Assembly (NCBI RefSeq): GCF_934747485.1
Contig: NZ_CAKVGN010000059.1
Coordinates: 1-18,768 of the forward strand
DNA: 18,768 bases
From: an uncultured Brachyspira sp.
Lineage (GTDB): Bacteria; Spirochaetota; Brachyspiria; Brachyspirales; Brachyspiraceae
Direction of reading: 5' to 3'
Of the stretch, positions 1 to 8,134 are shown piece after piece. The notes under the pieces are model-generated. The model saw nothing but the letters and a program-made list of their open reading frames with translations, had not been told where the DNA came from and did not search any database. Made by a program: the position numbers and the translations under genes. Numbering within the stretch: the first letter of the stretch is position 1; each line of letters opens with the position of its first letter.

Positions 1-1
1 A

Positions 2-58
2 AAAGTTGAAAAACAGTTGGAAATTATATATAATTTAGCAAGAAAGGAGCTTTTTTAG
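2..58 (+). CDS. C-terminal end of an unidentified gene (partial)
   Basis: An open frame enters from the left edge and ends at TAG 56-58. It gives 18 residues, beginning KVEKQLEIIYNLA and ending KELF. The composition (amphipathic, Lys/Glu/Leu-rich helix) is protein-like, and the reading is convergent with proS, which ends at 138. Nothing in so short a piece identifies the family, and it could be a chance open frame. Confidence 0.4.
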   Translation, partial: KVEKQLEIIYNLARKELF

Positions 59-78
59 TTATCTAGGACAGCCCCATA

Positions 79-98
79 TTTTTATACAAATATAAAAA
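79..98. terminator. AT-only hairpin between convergent genes
   Basis: TTTTTATA (79-86) and TATAAAAA (91-98) form a perfect 8-bp inverted repeat with a 4-base loop. It lies between the end of the left-edge frame (58) and the end of proS (138), where a bidirectional terminator would be expected. It contains no GC pair and no separate U-tract, so the call is weak. Confidence 0.3.
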
Positions 99-137
99 AT
101 TACAAAACATAGTTGTTTAGGTATATACTTATAATAT

Positions 138-1874
138 TCATAATTTAGAGTTTATCTCATCAAATAATTCTTTCTTTTTTGCCTTTACATATTCAACTAT
201 ATCTTCAAGCTTAACTTCAACACTTTCTGAATCTCTCCTTAACTTAAACTCAACAACACCACGCTCAAGTGATTTTTTACCTATTATTATTCTCATAGGC
301 ACACCAATCAAATCGCAGTCATTAAGTTTAACACCAAGTCTCTCTTTTCTGTCATCAAACATAGTTTCAACACCAATAGCACTTAAAGCATTATATATCT
401 CTTCTGCTTTTTTGAATGAGTCTTCAGTCTCTTTATCTATTGCCACAACTATAGCTTCATAAGGAGCAACACTTATAGGAAATATTATACCCTTGTCATC
501 ATAATTCTGCTCTATTACAGAAGCCAAAGCCCTATTAACACCAATACCATAACAGCCCATTATAGGAGTAATTGCCTTATTGTTTTCATCTAATACAGTA
601 AAATTAAATGCCTGAGTATATTTGTCTCCTAACTTAAATATATGTCCAAGCTCTAAACCTTTTTTCTGATACAATTTCTCTCCGCATTCTGGACACATAT
701 CGCCCTCTTTAGCAACTCTAAAATCGCCCCACACATCTACATTAAAATCTCTGTTTATATTAACATTTTTTATATGCGTATCATCTTTGTTTCCGCCAAC
801 TATTGCATCAGCTACAGATTTTACAGACTTATCTGCAAATATTCTTATCTTTTTCTTTAAACCAATAGGAGAAGCAAAACCAACCCTCGCCCCTGTAACC
901 TCTTTTATAACCTCTTCAGAAGCAAGTTCAATATCAAGCCCTCCTAAAGCATTTGAAAGCTTTGTTTCGTTTATCTCTAAATCGCCTCTAACGGCAACTA
1001 ATATTACTTCATCTTCTTCTGTTTTGTATATTATGCTTTTAATAAAATTCTTTGAAGAAGTATTAAAGGATTTCTCTAAATCTTCGATTGTTTTTATATC
1101 TGGAGTATACACTTCTTCTAATGCTTTATCAGTATAAGACTTAGCCTCTTCATCTTCTCTCACATTAGCCTTTTCAACATTAGCCCTATAATTACATTTT
1201 GAGCAGAAAATAATGGTTTCCTCGCCTACTTCACTTAACACCATAAACTCTTCGCTTCCTTCTCCGCCCATTGCTCCGCTGTCTGCCTTTACGCTTACTG
1301 TATCAAGCCCCATTCTCTTAAATATTTTTGTATAAGCACGGCTCATATCATTATAAGTTTTGTCAAGACATTCTTTAGTGATATGAAATGAATAAGCATC
1401 TTTCATTGTAAACTCTTTAGAGCGAATCACACCAAATCTTGGACGAATCTCATCTCTAAATTTTGTATGTATTTGATATAATGTAACAGGTAAATCTTTA
1501 TAAGACTGTATTTCATTTTGAGCTGTAATAGTAAAAGCTTCTTCATGAGTAGGACCCATTGCCATATCAACATCATTTCTATCTTTTAATCTAAATAATT
1601 CTTTTTTAAATCTCTCCCATCTTCCAGAAGGCGTTAATAATTCTTTTGAAACAAGTATAGGCATTATGCATTCATTAGAGCCTATTGCATCCATCTCTTC
1701 GCGTATTATGTTGGATATTTTATTTAACACCCTCACACCTAAAGGCAAATAAGAATAAAGACCATTAGATATTTTTCTTGCAAGTGCTGCTCTTATCATT
1801 AATTTATTAGAAGCTATTATAGCATCATTTGGAGCTTCTTTTAGTGTTGGCATAAATAATTTCGATAAACGCAT
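138..1874 (-). CDS. proS: Prolyl-tRNA synthetase (bacterial type)
   Basis: Charges tRNA-Pro with proline in the cytoplasm. The 578 residues are close to the usual length of bacterial class II ProRS with an inserted editing domain (E. coli is about 570). Visible marks are GPTHEEAFT near residue 107, the class II motif 2 region RDEIRPRFGVIRSKEFTMKD, and motif 3 with MGCYGIGVNRALAS followed by FPISVAPYEA, where the anticodon-binding domain begins. The stretch of about residues 220-400 between motifs 2 and 3 is the editing insertion. A CPECG pair and CSKCN pair are also present in this middle region. ATG at 1874 is preceded by AAGGG about 9 bases upstream and by a good promoter. The stop is TGA. 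No frameshift or missing motif is seen. Confidence 0.97.
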   Translation of the reverse strand: MRLSKLFMPTLKEAPNDAIIASNKLMIRAALARKISNGLYSYLPLGVRVLNKISNIIREEMDAIGSNECIMPILVSKELLTPSGRWERFKKELFRLKDRNDVDMAMGPTHEEAFTITAQNEIQSYKDLPVTLYQIHTKFRDEIRPRFGVIRSKEFTMKDAYSFHITKECLDKTYNDMSRAYTKIFKRMGLDTVSVKADSGAMGGEGSEEFMVLSEVGEETIIFCSKCNYRANVEKANVREDEEAKSYTDKALEEVYTPDIKTIEDLEKSFNTSSKNFIKSIIYKTEEDEVILVAVRGDLEINETKLSNALGGLDIELASEEVIKEVTGARVGFASPIGLKKKIRIFADKSVKSVADAIVGGNKDDTHIKNVNINRDFNVDVWGDFRVAKEGDMCPECGEKLYQKKGLELGHIFKLGDKYTQAFNFTVLDENNKAITPIMGCYGIGVNRALASVIEQNYDDKGIIFPISVAPYEAIVVAIDKETEDSFKKAEEIYNALSAIGVETMFDDRKERLGVKLNDCDLIGVPMRIIIGKKSLERGVVEFKLRRDSESVEVKLEDIVEYVKAKKKELFDEINSKL

Positions 1875-1904
1875 AACATATTTCCCTTAAAAAATTTTGT
1901 ATTA

Positions 1905-1934
1905 ATGATATATTAAAATTTTACGTTTTGTCAA
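1905..1934 (-). promoter_or_regulatory. Sigma-70-type promoter for proS
   Basis: On the minus strand, TTGACA (1934-1929, perfect -35) is followed after 18 bases by TATCAT (1910-1905, 5 of 6 to the -10 consensus). The predicted start near 1898 leaves a leader of about 24 bases carrying AAGGG upstream of the proS ATG. Confidence 0.7.
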
Positions 1935-1962
1935 AAATTGTATTTTGGAAATTAAAATACTT

Positions 1963-2035
1963 GCAGGGCTTTGCCCCGCACCCCACTTCTTTTGGTGACC
2001 CAAAGAAGCAAAAGGACTGCATTTGAAAAATCCAA
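1963..2035 (-). repeat. GC-rich intergenic double-hairpin element
   Basis: A GC-rich patch sits in otherwise AT-rich spacer downstream of hflX. It holds two adjacent hairpins. The first pairs 1963-1969 with 1973-1979 around a 3-base loop; its one imperfect pair is A-C on the plus strand but G-U on the minus strand, so it folds better as minus-strand RNA. The second pairs 1987-1995 with 1999-2007 with one mismatch. The minus strand is the hflX transcript sense, so it may act as a 3' structure or terminator. From memory, similar GC-rich intergenic blocks are common in Brachyspira; this was not checked. Confidence 0.55.
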
Positions 2036-2140
2036 CTTTAGTTATACTAAATATATAGCAAAAAGTTAATAATACATCTATAAAAAATATAGAAATTGGT
2101 AAAACGTATTTGATTCAGTATATACTAAAAATATAAATTA

Positions 2141-3241
2141 TCAACCGTTATTAAAAGACTCTAAAATTATTTTTAATATTTTTTCTCTCAATATATCTAT
2201 ATTTATATTGTTTTTGGCACTAATAAAAATTGCATCATCATACATGGTAAGTATTTTGTTTTTTTGATTTTCTTCCAAACTGTCAACTTTGTTAAATACC
2301 ATCACTCGTTTTATATTTGAAGCTTCTATCTCTTTTATTGTAGCTTCAACATTAATGAGTTTCTCTTCAATATATTCATCTGTAGAATCAACCAAATGCA
2401 AAAGCAAATCAGCCTCTACCACTTCAGATAATGTAGACTTAAAAGAAGCTATTAAAGTATGCGGAAGCCTGTCTATAAAACCAACAGTATCGCTAATAAT
2501 AGCTTCAACAGGTGCATCATCAGATAAATAAAGCTTTCTTGTATGAGTGTCTAACGTAGCAAAAAGTTTATCTTCTACATAGGTATCTTCTTTACATAAA
2601 AGATTAAATAAAGTGCTTTTGCCAGCATTGGTATAACCTACAATAGCTATTCTAAAAGCAGAGCCTCTTCCCTTTCTTCCTGTGCTTGCAGATTTTTCTA
2701 CTTTGCTTAATTGAGTTTTTAGTTTATGTATTCTCTCTCTTGCCCTTCTTCTGTCGTACTCAAGTTGTTTCTCTCCTGCTCCGCCTCTTAAACCTATTAC
2801 CCCTCTCACTTGGCTTAAATTGCTTCTCTTACCCTTTAATCTTGGATATTCAAACTCCAAAAACGCCAACTCTACTTGCATTCTTGCTGTGAGTGTTTTG
2901 GCACGCATTGCAAATATCTCTAATATAATCTCTGTTCTCGTTAATGCTTTTATATTAGAGCCTTCTTCTATAGCATTAACCTGCGAACCGCTAAGCTCGT
3001 TGTCAAAAACAAAATATTCTACATTGTCAGCTATAGCACTCTCTTTTAAAGATTCAAGCTTACCTGTGCCTATATAAGTGCCTGCCACTATCTTTTGCTG
3101 TATAAAAGAAAATCTATCAGCTATCTCATACCCCGCAGTATCGCATAGCATAGAGAGCTCTGTTAAAATATTGTCTATATTAATTTTTTTATTTCTATAT
3201 TCTCTGGAATCTGCTACAAATATTATATACGCTCTTTTCAT
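2141..3241 (-). CDS. hflX: Ribosome-associated GTPase HflX
   Basis: HflX-type GTPase that binds the 50S subunit and, in studied bacteria, splits stalled or heat-damaged ribosomes. The 366-residue protein has the N-terminal HflX domain (about 1-180) with GTGK (58-61), FDNELSGSQ (79-87), the RTEIILEIFA segment (102-111) and the signature GLRGGAGEKQLEYDRRRA (150-167), then a coiled region. The G domain follows: P-loop GYTNAGKST (202-210), DTVG (251-254), NKVD (317-320) and SAK (341-343). The C-terminal extension found in some HflX proteins is absent. The gene starts 11 bases after the yqeK stop, so the two are probably co-transcribed. The start is ATG at 3241. Confidence 0.95.
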   Translation of the reverse strand: MKRAYIIFVADSREYRNKKINIDNILTELSMLCDTAGYEIADRFSFIQQKIVAGTYIGTGKLESLKESAIADNVEYFVFDNELSGSQVNAIEEGSNIKALTRTEIILEIFAMRAKTLTARMQVELAFLEFEYPRLKGKRSNLSQVRGVIGLRGGAGEKQLEYDRRRARERIHKLKTQLSKVEKSASTGRKGRGSAFRIAIVGYTNAGKSTLFNLLCKEDTYVEDKLFATLDTHTRKLYLSDDAPVEAIISDTVGFIDRLPHTLIASFKSTLSEVVEADLLLHLVDSTDEYIEEKLINVEATIKEIEASNIKRVMVFNKVDSLEENQKNKILTMYDDAIFISAKNNINIDILREKILKIILESFNNG

Positions 3242-3252
3242 AAATACCTTTA

Positions 3253-3816
3253 TTATTTAATCACTAATGAATTATATAGCTCTATAGTTTTATCAGATAA
3301 ATACTGTTTTTTTGAAAGTACAAAATATATTGACTCTAATACAACTTTTAAAAATGCTTCATCAAAATTAATAAAAATCTCTTCTCTTAATTTATCAGCA
3401 GTTTCTAATTTACGCGTAGGCTCAAGATAGTCTGATGCATATATAATCTTTTCAAGCATACTCATATTAGCATGCCCCACTGTATGGCTTTCTATGGCAG
3501 ATATTATATCATCATCTTTTATATGAAACTCTTCTATTGTTATTATGGCACTTACCCTCGCATGAAGCAAAGCAGAAGTGATATGTTTAGGGTATTCTTT
3601 TTTATCATACTCTAATATTATTTTTCGCATCTCTTCTTCTTTATATCTCTTGCCCAAATCATGACACAATGCTGCTAAAGATGCCTTATTAACATCAATA
3701 TTATAATGCTTCGCAAGTTTTACAGATAAATCTCTTGTTGAAAGTATATGCTCTTCTCTAAATGGGAGATATTTTTTTATATAATCTAATATAGGCTTTT
3801 CATCAAAATTATTCAT
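3253..3816 (-). CDS. yqeK: YqeK-family HD-domain Ap4A hydrolase
   Basis: HD-domain phosphohydrolase of the YqeK family, members of which cleave diadenosine tetraphosphate symmetrically to ADP. The 187 residues show the family's metal-site pattern: EEH with H23, the HD pair in ALCHDLGK (H52, D53), H85 in LLHARVSA, H111 in ESHTVGH, then LEKIIYASDYLEPTR with D129. YqeK often follows nadD; here it leads hflX, with an 11-base gap. No Shine-Dalgarno sequence precedes ATG 3816, and the best promoter places transcription start only a few bases upstream, so the message may be leaderless. The alignment of the N-terminal helix with the family supports this start rather than an internal one. Confidence 0.9.
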   Translation of the reverse strand: MNNFDEKPILDYIKKYLPFREEHILSTRDLSVKLAKHYNIDVNKASLAALCHDLGKRYKEEEMRKIILEYDKKEYPKHITSALLHARVSAIITIEEFHIKDDDIISAIESHTVGHANMSMLEKIIYASDYLEPTRKLETADKLREEIFINFDEAFLKVVLESIYFVLSKKQYLSDKTIELYNSLVIK

Positions 3817-3825
3817 AATGCAAAT

Positions 3826-3853
3826 ATTATGATATATTTTAAAATAATGTCAA
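3826..3853 (-). promoter_or_regulatory. Promoter for yqeK-hflX
   Basis: On the minus strand, TTGACA (3853-3848, perfect) and CATAAT (3831-3826, 5 of 6) are separated by 16 bases. The -35 abuts the stop codon of the upstream gene (3854-3856). The predicted start falls near 3819, about 3 bases before the yqeK ATG. Confidence 0.65.
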
Positions 3854-4531
3854 TTATCTGTATATAGATTTGTTATTAAATACAGGTTTATAGCGTTTTT
3901 CTTTATCTAAAAAAGAGTCTTTATATTGGTCATAAAGCACAACACTTCCATCTTCATTAACATGTCCTACAGGGTCATACATATAAAAAGGCATAAAATC
4001 TTTTCCTGTAGCCATATTAGTATCAGCTGCCCCCCATTCTAAAGGCACATCAACACCAAAAGTAGACTTCTCTCTTATAGGCATACCATATATATAAACA
4101 TATTTTGAATAAGTATCAACTGCTACAAGCGAATTATCTAAAGCAATTAATCCAGCACCCTTACCGCTAAATCTATAAAAATAAAAACGCTTAAGCATAT
4201 TAGAATATTTACTATTTAATGATTTTGTATAAAGAGGGTTATATCCCCTATATTGATAATACTTCATATTGTATATAGCAAATATCCCCGCCTTGCTATT
4301 ATCGCCTTTGTAATAATACTCATTTTTAGCTGAATCTAAACTCTCCCAGTCTTTATCATCATGCTTGTTCACAAACTTAAAAGAAGGAACATTGTCCGAA
4401 TTAAAAGTAGCAATTAAAAGCCAATCATTAAATTTAGAAGAACTGAAAGAATCTTCCCTCTCAATATCTTTAAATCCAAATAATGCTGTTGAATATGTTA
4501 ATAATATTATATAAAAAAACATTCTTTTCAT
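3854..4531 (-). CDS. Secreted single-module paralogue of the two lipoproteins
   Basis: No named family is recognised. The 225-residue product starts with a signal peptide (about 1-19, ending near ALFGF) without a lipobox cysteine, so it is probably periplasmic or secreted rather than lipidated. It is clearly related to the N-terminal module of the lipoproteins at 15120 and 17058. Shared landmarks in the same order are NEYYYKGDNS, YNMKYYQYRGYNP, LKRFYFYRFSGK, LVAVDTYSKYVYIYG, PLEWGA, and YMYDPVGHVNEDGSVVLYD. The protein stops about where those lipoproteins pass into their unrelated C-terminal halves, so it is essentially the bare module. It has its own promoter. Function is unknown; surface or host-contact roles would be guesswork. 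Confidence 0.8.
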   Translation of the reverse strand: MKRMFFYIILLTYSTALFGFKDIEREDSFSSSKFNDWLLIATFNSDNVPSFKFVNKHDDKDWESLDSAKNEYYYKGDNSKAGIFAIYNMKYYQYRGYNPLYTKSLNSKYSNMLKRFYFYRFSGKGAGLIALDNSLVAVDTYSKYVYIYGMPIREKSTFGVDVPLEWGAADTNMATGKDFMPFYMYDPVGHVNEDGSVVLYDQYKDSFLDKEKRYKPVFNNKSIYR

Positions 4532-4569
4532 AATAATTCCAAAATAAACACTTTTAAATATTTGTAGAT

Positions 4570-4598
4570 ATTATATAGAAAAAAAGACAAAAAGTAAA
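4570..4598 (-). promoter_or_regulatory. Promoter of the short module gene
   Basis: On the minus strand, TTTACT (4598-4593, 4 of 6) is followed after 17 bases by a perfect TATAAT (4575-4570). Predicted start is near 4563, leaving about 31 bases before ATG 4531. The -35 lies in the loop of the inverted repeat at 4581-4610. Confidence 0.6.
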
Positions 4599-4610
4599 TA
4601 ATGTCTTTTT
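4581..4610. repeat. Inverted repeat around a -35 element
   Basis: AAAAAGAC (4581-4588) and GTCTTTTT (4603-4610) are a perfect 8-bp inverted repeat with a 14-base loop that contains the -35 hexamer of the neighbouring promoter. It could be an operator, or a terminator for the upstream membrane-protein operon. Confidence 0.5.
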
Positions 4611-4688
4611 GAAAAAAACTTATAAATATTCATAAAAAAGAAAAATAAATATAAAATTATCAATTATTAATATACATTTTATACATTT

Positions 4689-4717
4689 TTAAGGACATTA
4701 ACTACAATATGTCTTAA
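4689..4717 (-). terminator. Possible terminator hairpin after the membrane-protein gene
   Basis: Bases 4689-4698 and 4709-4717 form a 9-bp stem with one bulged base, 14 bases downstream of the stop codon at 4732. No clean U-tract follows on the minus strand, so function as a terminator is uncertain. Confidence 0.35.
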
Positions 4718-4731
4718 TAACATATGTAAAA

Positions 4732-5757
4732 CTAATTACTGTTAGAATCTTCTTTATTTTCATTATCTAATGAAGTATTATTTATATCTTCACTGTTTTT
4801 GTCATTACTTTCTATATTTTCAATTTCCAAATCATTATTTCTTGGAATAGTTTTATTAGTATTTTCTATATTTTTATTTTTTACTATGCGTCCGTAAAAT
4901 AATGCAAATATAACATAATATATAAAAGACATTAAAACAGAACTTGAGGCATAAGGAATTAAAGCTATTTTTGTATTGTATGCTGTATTAAAAAAGTAAT
5001 TATAGAAATAAGGTAAAACTAAATATATAACAAAAATTAAAGGAATAATAAGCAAAAGCCATATTTTATTTTTAGCAACTTTATTAGCAAAACCATAAGA
5101 AACTATTATGGTTAATATCAATATAGCAGTTAAATATGATATAGTCTCTTTATCTAATTTAATATTCGTATAATCAATTTCTAAAAAGTTTATTATAATT
5201 AACCCAGAAACAGAAATCAAAAACATTCCAAACAAAGCAAAAATTAGAGAGAAAATTATTTTTAATAAAAAAAGTCTATTAGAAAAATTTTTATCTTTAT
5301 GCGGCAATAATTCAACGACCCATAGCAAAATAGAAAAAGTAAAAGTTTGAAGTAAAAGCTCTGGAAGAGACATAAGATGATATTCAATCGGAAGCTGAGT
5401 ATATATTATACCCTCTAAAGATGAAGGAGCTGCTGCTGGTGTTGCTATAATTCCAATAAATACTAATATTATCCATAATTTCAAGAATCCCAATTTGGTA
5501 GCTATAATATTTCTTATAGGATATAGAGCAATAGCAATAAATATAGCTCTTATAGGCTGTAAAAAAGGTCCTAATAATATTAGAGGCGAATCAAAATTAC
5601 GCATAAAATTATTAACAACATTATAACTATAAATTGTAGAATAATCGAAAATATTTGAAAATAATAGTCCAAAAATAAAATAAGTTAATGTATGTATTAA
5701 AGCTACTTTTATATAAAAAATAAAAAAATGTCTAAAAAACAATTTAGTATTCGGCAT
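4732..5757 (-). CDS. Polytopic inner-membrane protein of unknown function
   Basis: No family is recognised. The 341 residues hold about eight hydrophobic segments (roughly 12-36, 57-80, 90-110, 130-150, 162-190, 206-224, 231-250, 268-290), followed by a charged cytoplasm-like tail of about 50 residues rich in Asn, Asp, Glu and Ser. A short conserved-looking element, TPAAAPSSLEG (106-116), lies in a loop after the third segment. The gene begins 5 bases after the ymdB stop, so it is very probably the third gene of an rny-ymdB operon. That context hints at, but does not show, a link to RNA turnover. A weak purine-rich ribosome site precedes ATG 5757. Confidence 0.8.
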   Translation of the reverse strand: MPNTKLFFRHFFIFYIKVALIHTLTYFIFGLLFSNIFDYSTIYSYNVVNNFMRNFDSPLILLGPFLQPIRAIFIAIALYPIRNIIATKLGFLKLWIILVFIGIIATPAAAPSSLEGIIYTQLPIEYHLMSLPELLLQTFTFSILLWVVELLPHKDKNFSNRLFLLKIIFSLIFALFGMFLISVSGLIIINFLEIDYTNIKLDKETISYLTAILILTIIVSYGFANKVAKNKIWLLLIIPLIFVIYLVLPYFYNYFFNTAYNTKIALIPYASSSVLMSFIYYVIFALFYGRIVKNKNIENTNKTIPRNNDLEIENIESNDKNSEDINNTSLDNENKEDSNSN

Positions 5758-5762
5758 AATAT

Positions 5763-6578
5763 TTACTTTTCAAGTCTTTCAACTTGATCATTATTATATA
5801 CTATATTAATTCTTTTAATAGAAGAAGCCTTTCCAGTTTGAGTATCTACTTGTACTATTATACCATTAATCATAGGGTTAGTAGTTTCAACCTCAAATCT
5901 ATGAGGTATTTTGCTGACAAATCTTGCAATAGCAGCTTCTTTTTTCATGCCTATAACAGAATCATAACTTCCGCACATACCAATATCAGATATATAAGCA
6001 GTATGAGAAGAGAGTATCTTTTCATCAGCAGTTTGAACATGAGTATGAGTTCCGAAAATACAAGTTACCTGCCCTTCAAGATAATATGAGAATGCAATTT
6101 TTTCGGCCGTAGCCTCAGCATGAAAATCTATAAATATAATATTAGTTTTTTCTTTTAGATGTTTAATAGCAATATTAGCTTTTTTGAAAGGACAATCTAA
6201 AGGCTCTAAAAAAGTTCTGCCCATTAGGTTAAGTACGCCTATTTTAAAATCATCTGAGTCATATATATAATAACCAAGCCCGGGAGATTCATTAGGATAA
6301 TTATACGGACGAAGAAGCCTATTTTCATTACCAATTAAGGCAAATACATCTCTATTGTTCCAAACATGGTTACCAGTGGTGAGTACATCTATACCAGAAT
6401 TAAATAGCTCTGCGGCAGTATCTCTGGTAATCCCAACTCCATTAGCTGCATTTTCACCATTAGCTATAACAAAATCTATATTATGCTCTAATTTAATCTC
6501 TTCCAAATGCCTTCTTACAGCATATCTGCCCGTAACCCCAACAATATCGCCAAGACATAGTATGTTTTTAACAGCCAT
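5763..6578 (-). CDS. ymdB: YmdB-family metallophosphoesterase
   Basis: Calcineurin-like phosphoesterase of the YmdB family (TIGR00282). The B. subtilis protein hydrolyses 2',3'-cyclic nucleotides and affects biofilm and motility. At 271 residues it has the family's length. The metal-site residues are all present: D11 (LGDIVG), E42 and N43 (NGENAANG), N70 and H71 (TTGNHVW), H153 (DFHAEATAEK), H178 and H180 (GTHTHVQTAD). SDIGMCG (197-203) near the end is also typical. It lies 17 bases downstream of rny, the same pairing as ymdA-ymdB in Bacillus. ATG 6578 has AAAGGT 8-9 bases upstream. Confidence 0.93.
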   Translation of the reverse strand: MAVKNILCLGDIVGVTGRYAVRRHLEEIKLEHNIDFVIANGENAANGVGITRDTAAELFNSGIDVLTTGNHVWNNRDVFALIGNENRLLRPYNYPNESPGLGYYIYDSDDFKIGVLNLMGRTFLEPLDCPFKKANIAIKHLKEKTNIIFIDFHAEATAEKIAFSYYLEGQVTCIFGTHTHVQTADEKILSSHTAYISDIGMCGSYDSVIGMKKEAAIARFVSKIPHRFEVETTNPMINGIIVQVDTQTGKASSIKRINIVYNNDQVERLEK

Positions 6579-6595
6579 AAAATAAACCTTTATTA

Positions 6596-8125
6596 TTATC
6601 TAGCAACCTCAACTGCCCTAGTCTCTCTAATAACAGTAACTCTAATAATACCGGGATATTTAAGCTCATCTTCTATTCTCTTAGCAATATCTCTTGCAAT
6701 CTGCTTAGCCTTAACATCATCAACCACATCACTCTTAGTCATTACTCTAAGCTCTCTTCCAGCCTGTATAGCAAAAGACTTTTCAACTCCATCAATACTA
6801 TCAGCAATCTTTTCCAAATCATCAAGTCTTTTAATATAATTTTCAAAAGATTCCATTCTAGCACCCGGACGAGCAGCACTAATAGCATCAGCCGCTTTTA
6901 CTATAACAGCCTCAACAGTTTGAGTCTCTACATCATTATGATGAGCCCTTATAGCATTAACAACTTCTTCTCTCTCTCCGCATCTTTTAGCTAAATCAGC
7001 TCCGCTCATAGCATGAGAGCCTTCTCCCTCAATCTCTATAGCCTTTCCAACATCATGCAAAAATGCACTTCTCTTAGCCATTTCTACATTAGCTCCAATT
7101 TCGGCAGCAATCATAGCAGCAATATTAGCAACTTCCTTACTATGAAGAAGCATATTCTGACCATAACTTGTTCTATATTGAAGTCTGCCCATATGTCTAA
7201 CAAGTTCATGATGCATAGTAGTAAGATTTAAATCAGCAATAGCATTCTCACCTGCTGTCATAATAGAATCTTCTACTTCTCTTCTTGTTTTCTCAACAAT
7301 CTCTTCTATTCTTGCAGGGTGAATTCTTCCATCTAATATAAGCTTTTCTAATGAAACTTTAGCGATATGCTTTCTTACAGGGTCAAAACAAGATATAACA
7401 ACAGCCTCAGGAGTATCATCTATAATAATATCAACTCCTGTGAGTGTTTCAAGCATTCTGATATTTCTTCCCTCTCTGCCTATAATTCTTCCTTTCATCT
7501 CTTCACTAGGCAAAGAAACAGAAGTAACCGAAGACTCTTGAGTAACATCGCTAGATATTCTCTGTATAGTTTGAACAATTATCTCTCTAGCCTTTTTCTC
7601 TCCAGCCTCTATAGCATTCTTTTCTATGTTATCTACTATCTTTGAAGCAGCCTTTTTAGCATCTTCCTCTATTTCTATCATTAAAGTATTTTTAGCTTCT
7701 TCACGAGTAAAGCCTGCTATTTTCTCAAGCTCTTTTTTTTCTTCTTCAAGAAGGGCATCCAATTTCTCTTCTTGCTCTTTAATTTTCTTCAATTTATTCT
7801 CAATATTATGTTCTTTATTTTCCAAATATTGAGTTTTTTTGTCTAAATTAGCCTCTCGTTGTAGTACCCTATTCTCTAATTTTTGAATTTCTGATCTTCT
7901 TTCTTTATTTTCATTTTCTAATCTATTACGCTCTTTTTGTAATTCTAAATTAGCCTCTGAAATAATATTTTTTCTTTCATTTTCAGCTTGCTCTTTAGCA
8001 TCGCGAAGCATATTTTGTCTTATTATCTCCGCTGAATTAAGGTTAATTTTAGCTATTACCCAGCGGGTTATATATCCAAAAACAAACGCAACTACAACAG
8101 AGGTGATTATTATAACCAAGTCCAT
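6596..8125 (-). CDS. rny: Ribonuclease Y
   Basis: Membrane-anchored endoribonuclease that starts mRNA decay in bacteria lacking RNase E. From ATG 8125 the protein is 509 residues: a single N-terminal membrane helix (VIIITSVVVAFVFGYI), a long Glu/Lys-rich coiled coil (to about 195), a KH domain with GRIIGREGRNIRMLE, and an HD domain with HSKEVA, AFLHDVGKA and IRAHHND. The C-terminus (KYPGIIRVTVIRETRAVEVAR) matches the family. A GTG at 8134 would add three residues, but ATG 8125 has GAGG exactly 8 bases upstream and is preferred. First gene of the rny-ymdB-membrane protein operon. Confidence 0.96.
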   Translation of the reverse strand: MDLVIIITSVVVAFVFGYITRWVIAKINLNSAEIIRQNMLRDAKEQAENERKNIISEANLELQKERNRLENENKERRSEIQKLENRVLQREANLDKKTQYLENKEHNIENKLKKIKEQEEKLDALLEEEKKELEKIAGFTREEAKNTLMIEIEEDAKKAASKIVDNIEKNAIEAGEKKAREIIVQTIQRISSDVTQESSVTSVSLPSEEMKGRIIGREGRNIRMLETLTGVDIIIDDTPEAVVISCFDPVRKHIAKVSLEKLILDGRIHPARIEEIVEKTRREVEDSIMTAGENAIADLNLTTMHHELVRHMGRLQYRTSYGQNMLLHSKEVANIAAMIAAEIGANVEMAKRSAFLHDVGKAIEIEGEGSHAMSGADLAKRCGEREEVVNAIRAHHNDVETQTVEAVIVKAADAISAARPGARMESFENYIKRLDDLEKIADSIDGVEKSFAIQAGRELRVMTKSDVVDDVKAKQIARDIAKRIEDELKYPGIIRVTVIRETRAVEVAR

Positions 8126-8134
8126 ACCTTCCAC

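Noticed and set aside
787..1137. A 116-codon plus-strand open frame inside proS
   Set aside because: It is antisense to an unmistakable ProRS coding region; its Ser/Ile/Phe-rich product is the usual shadow of AT-rich coding DNA.
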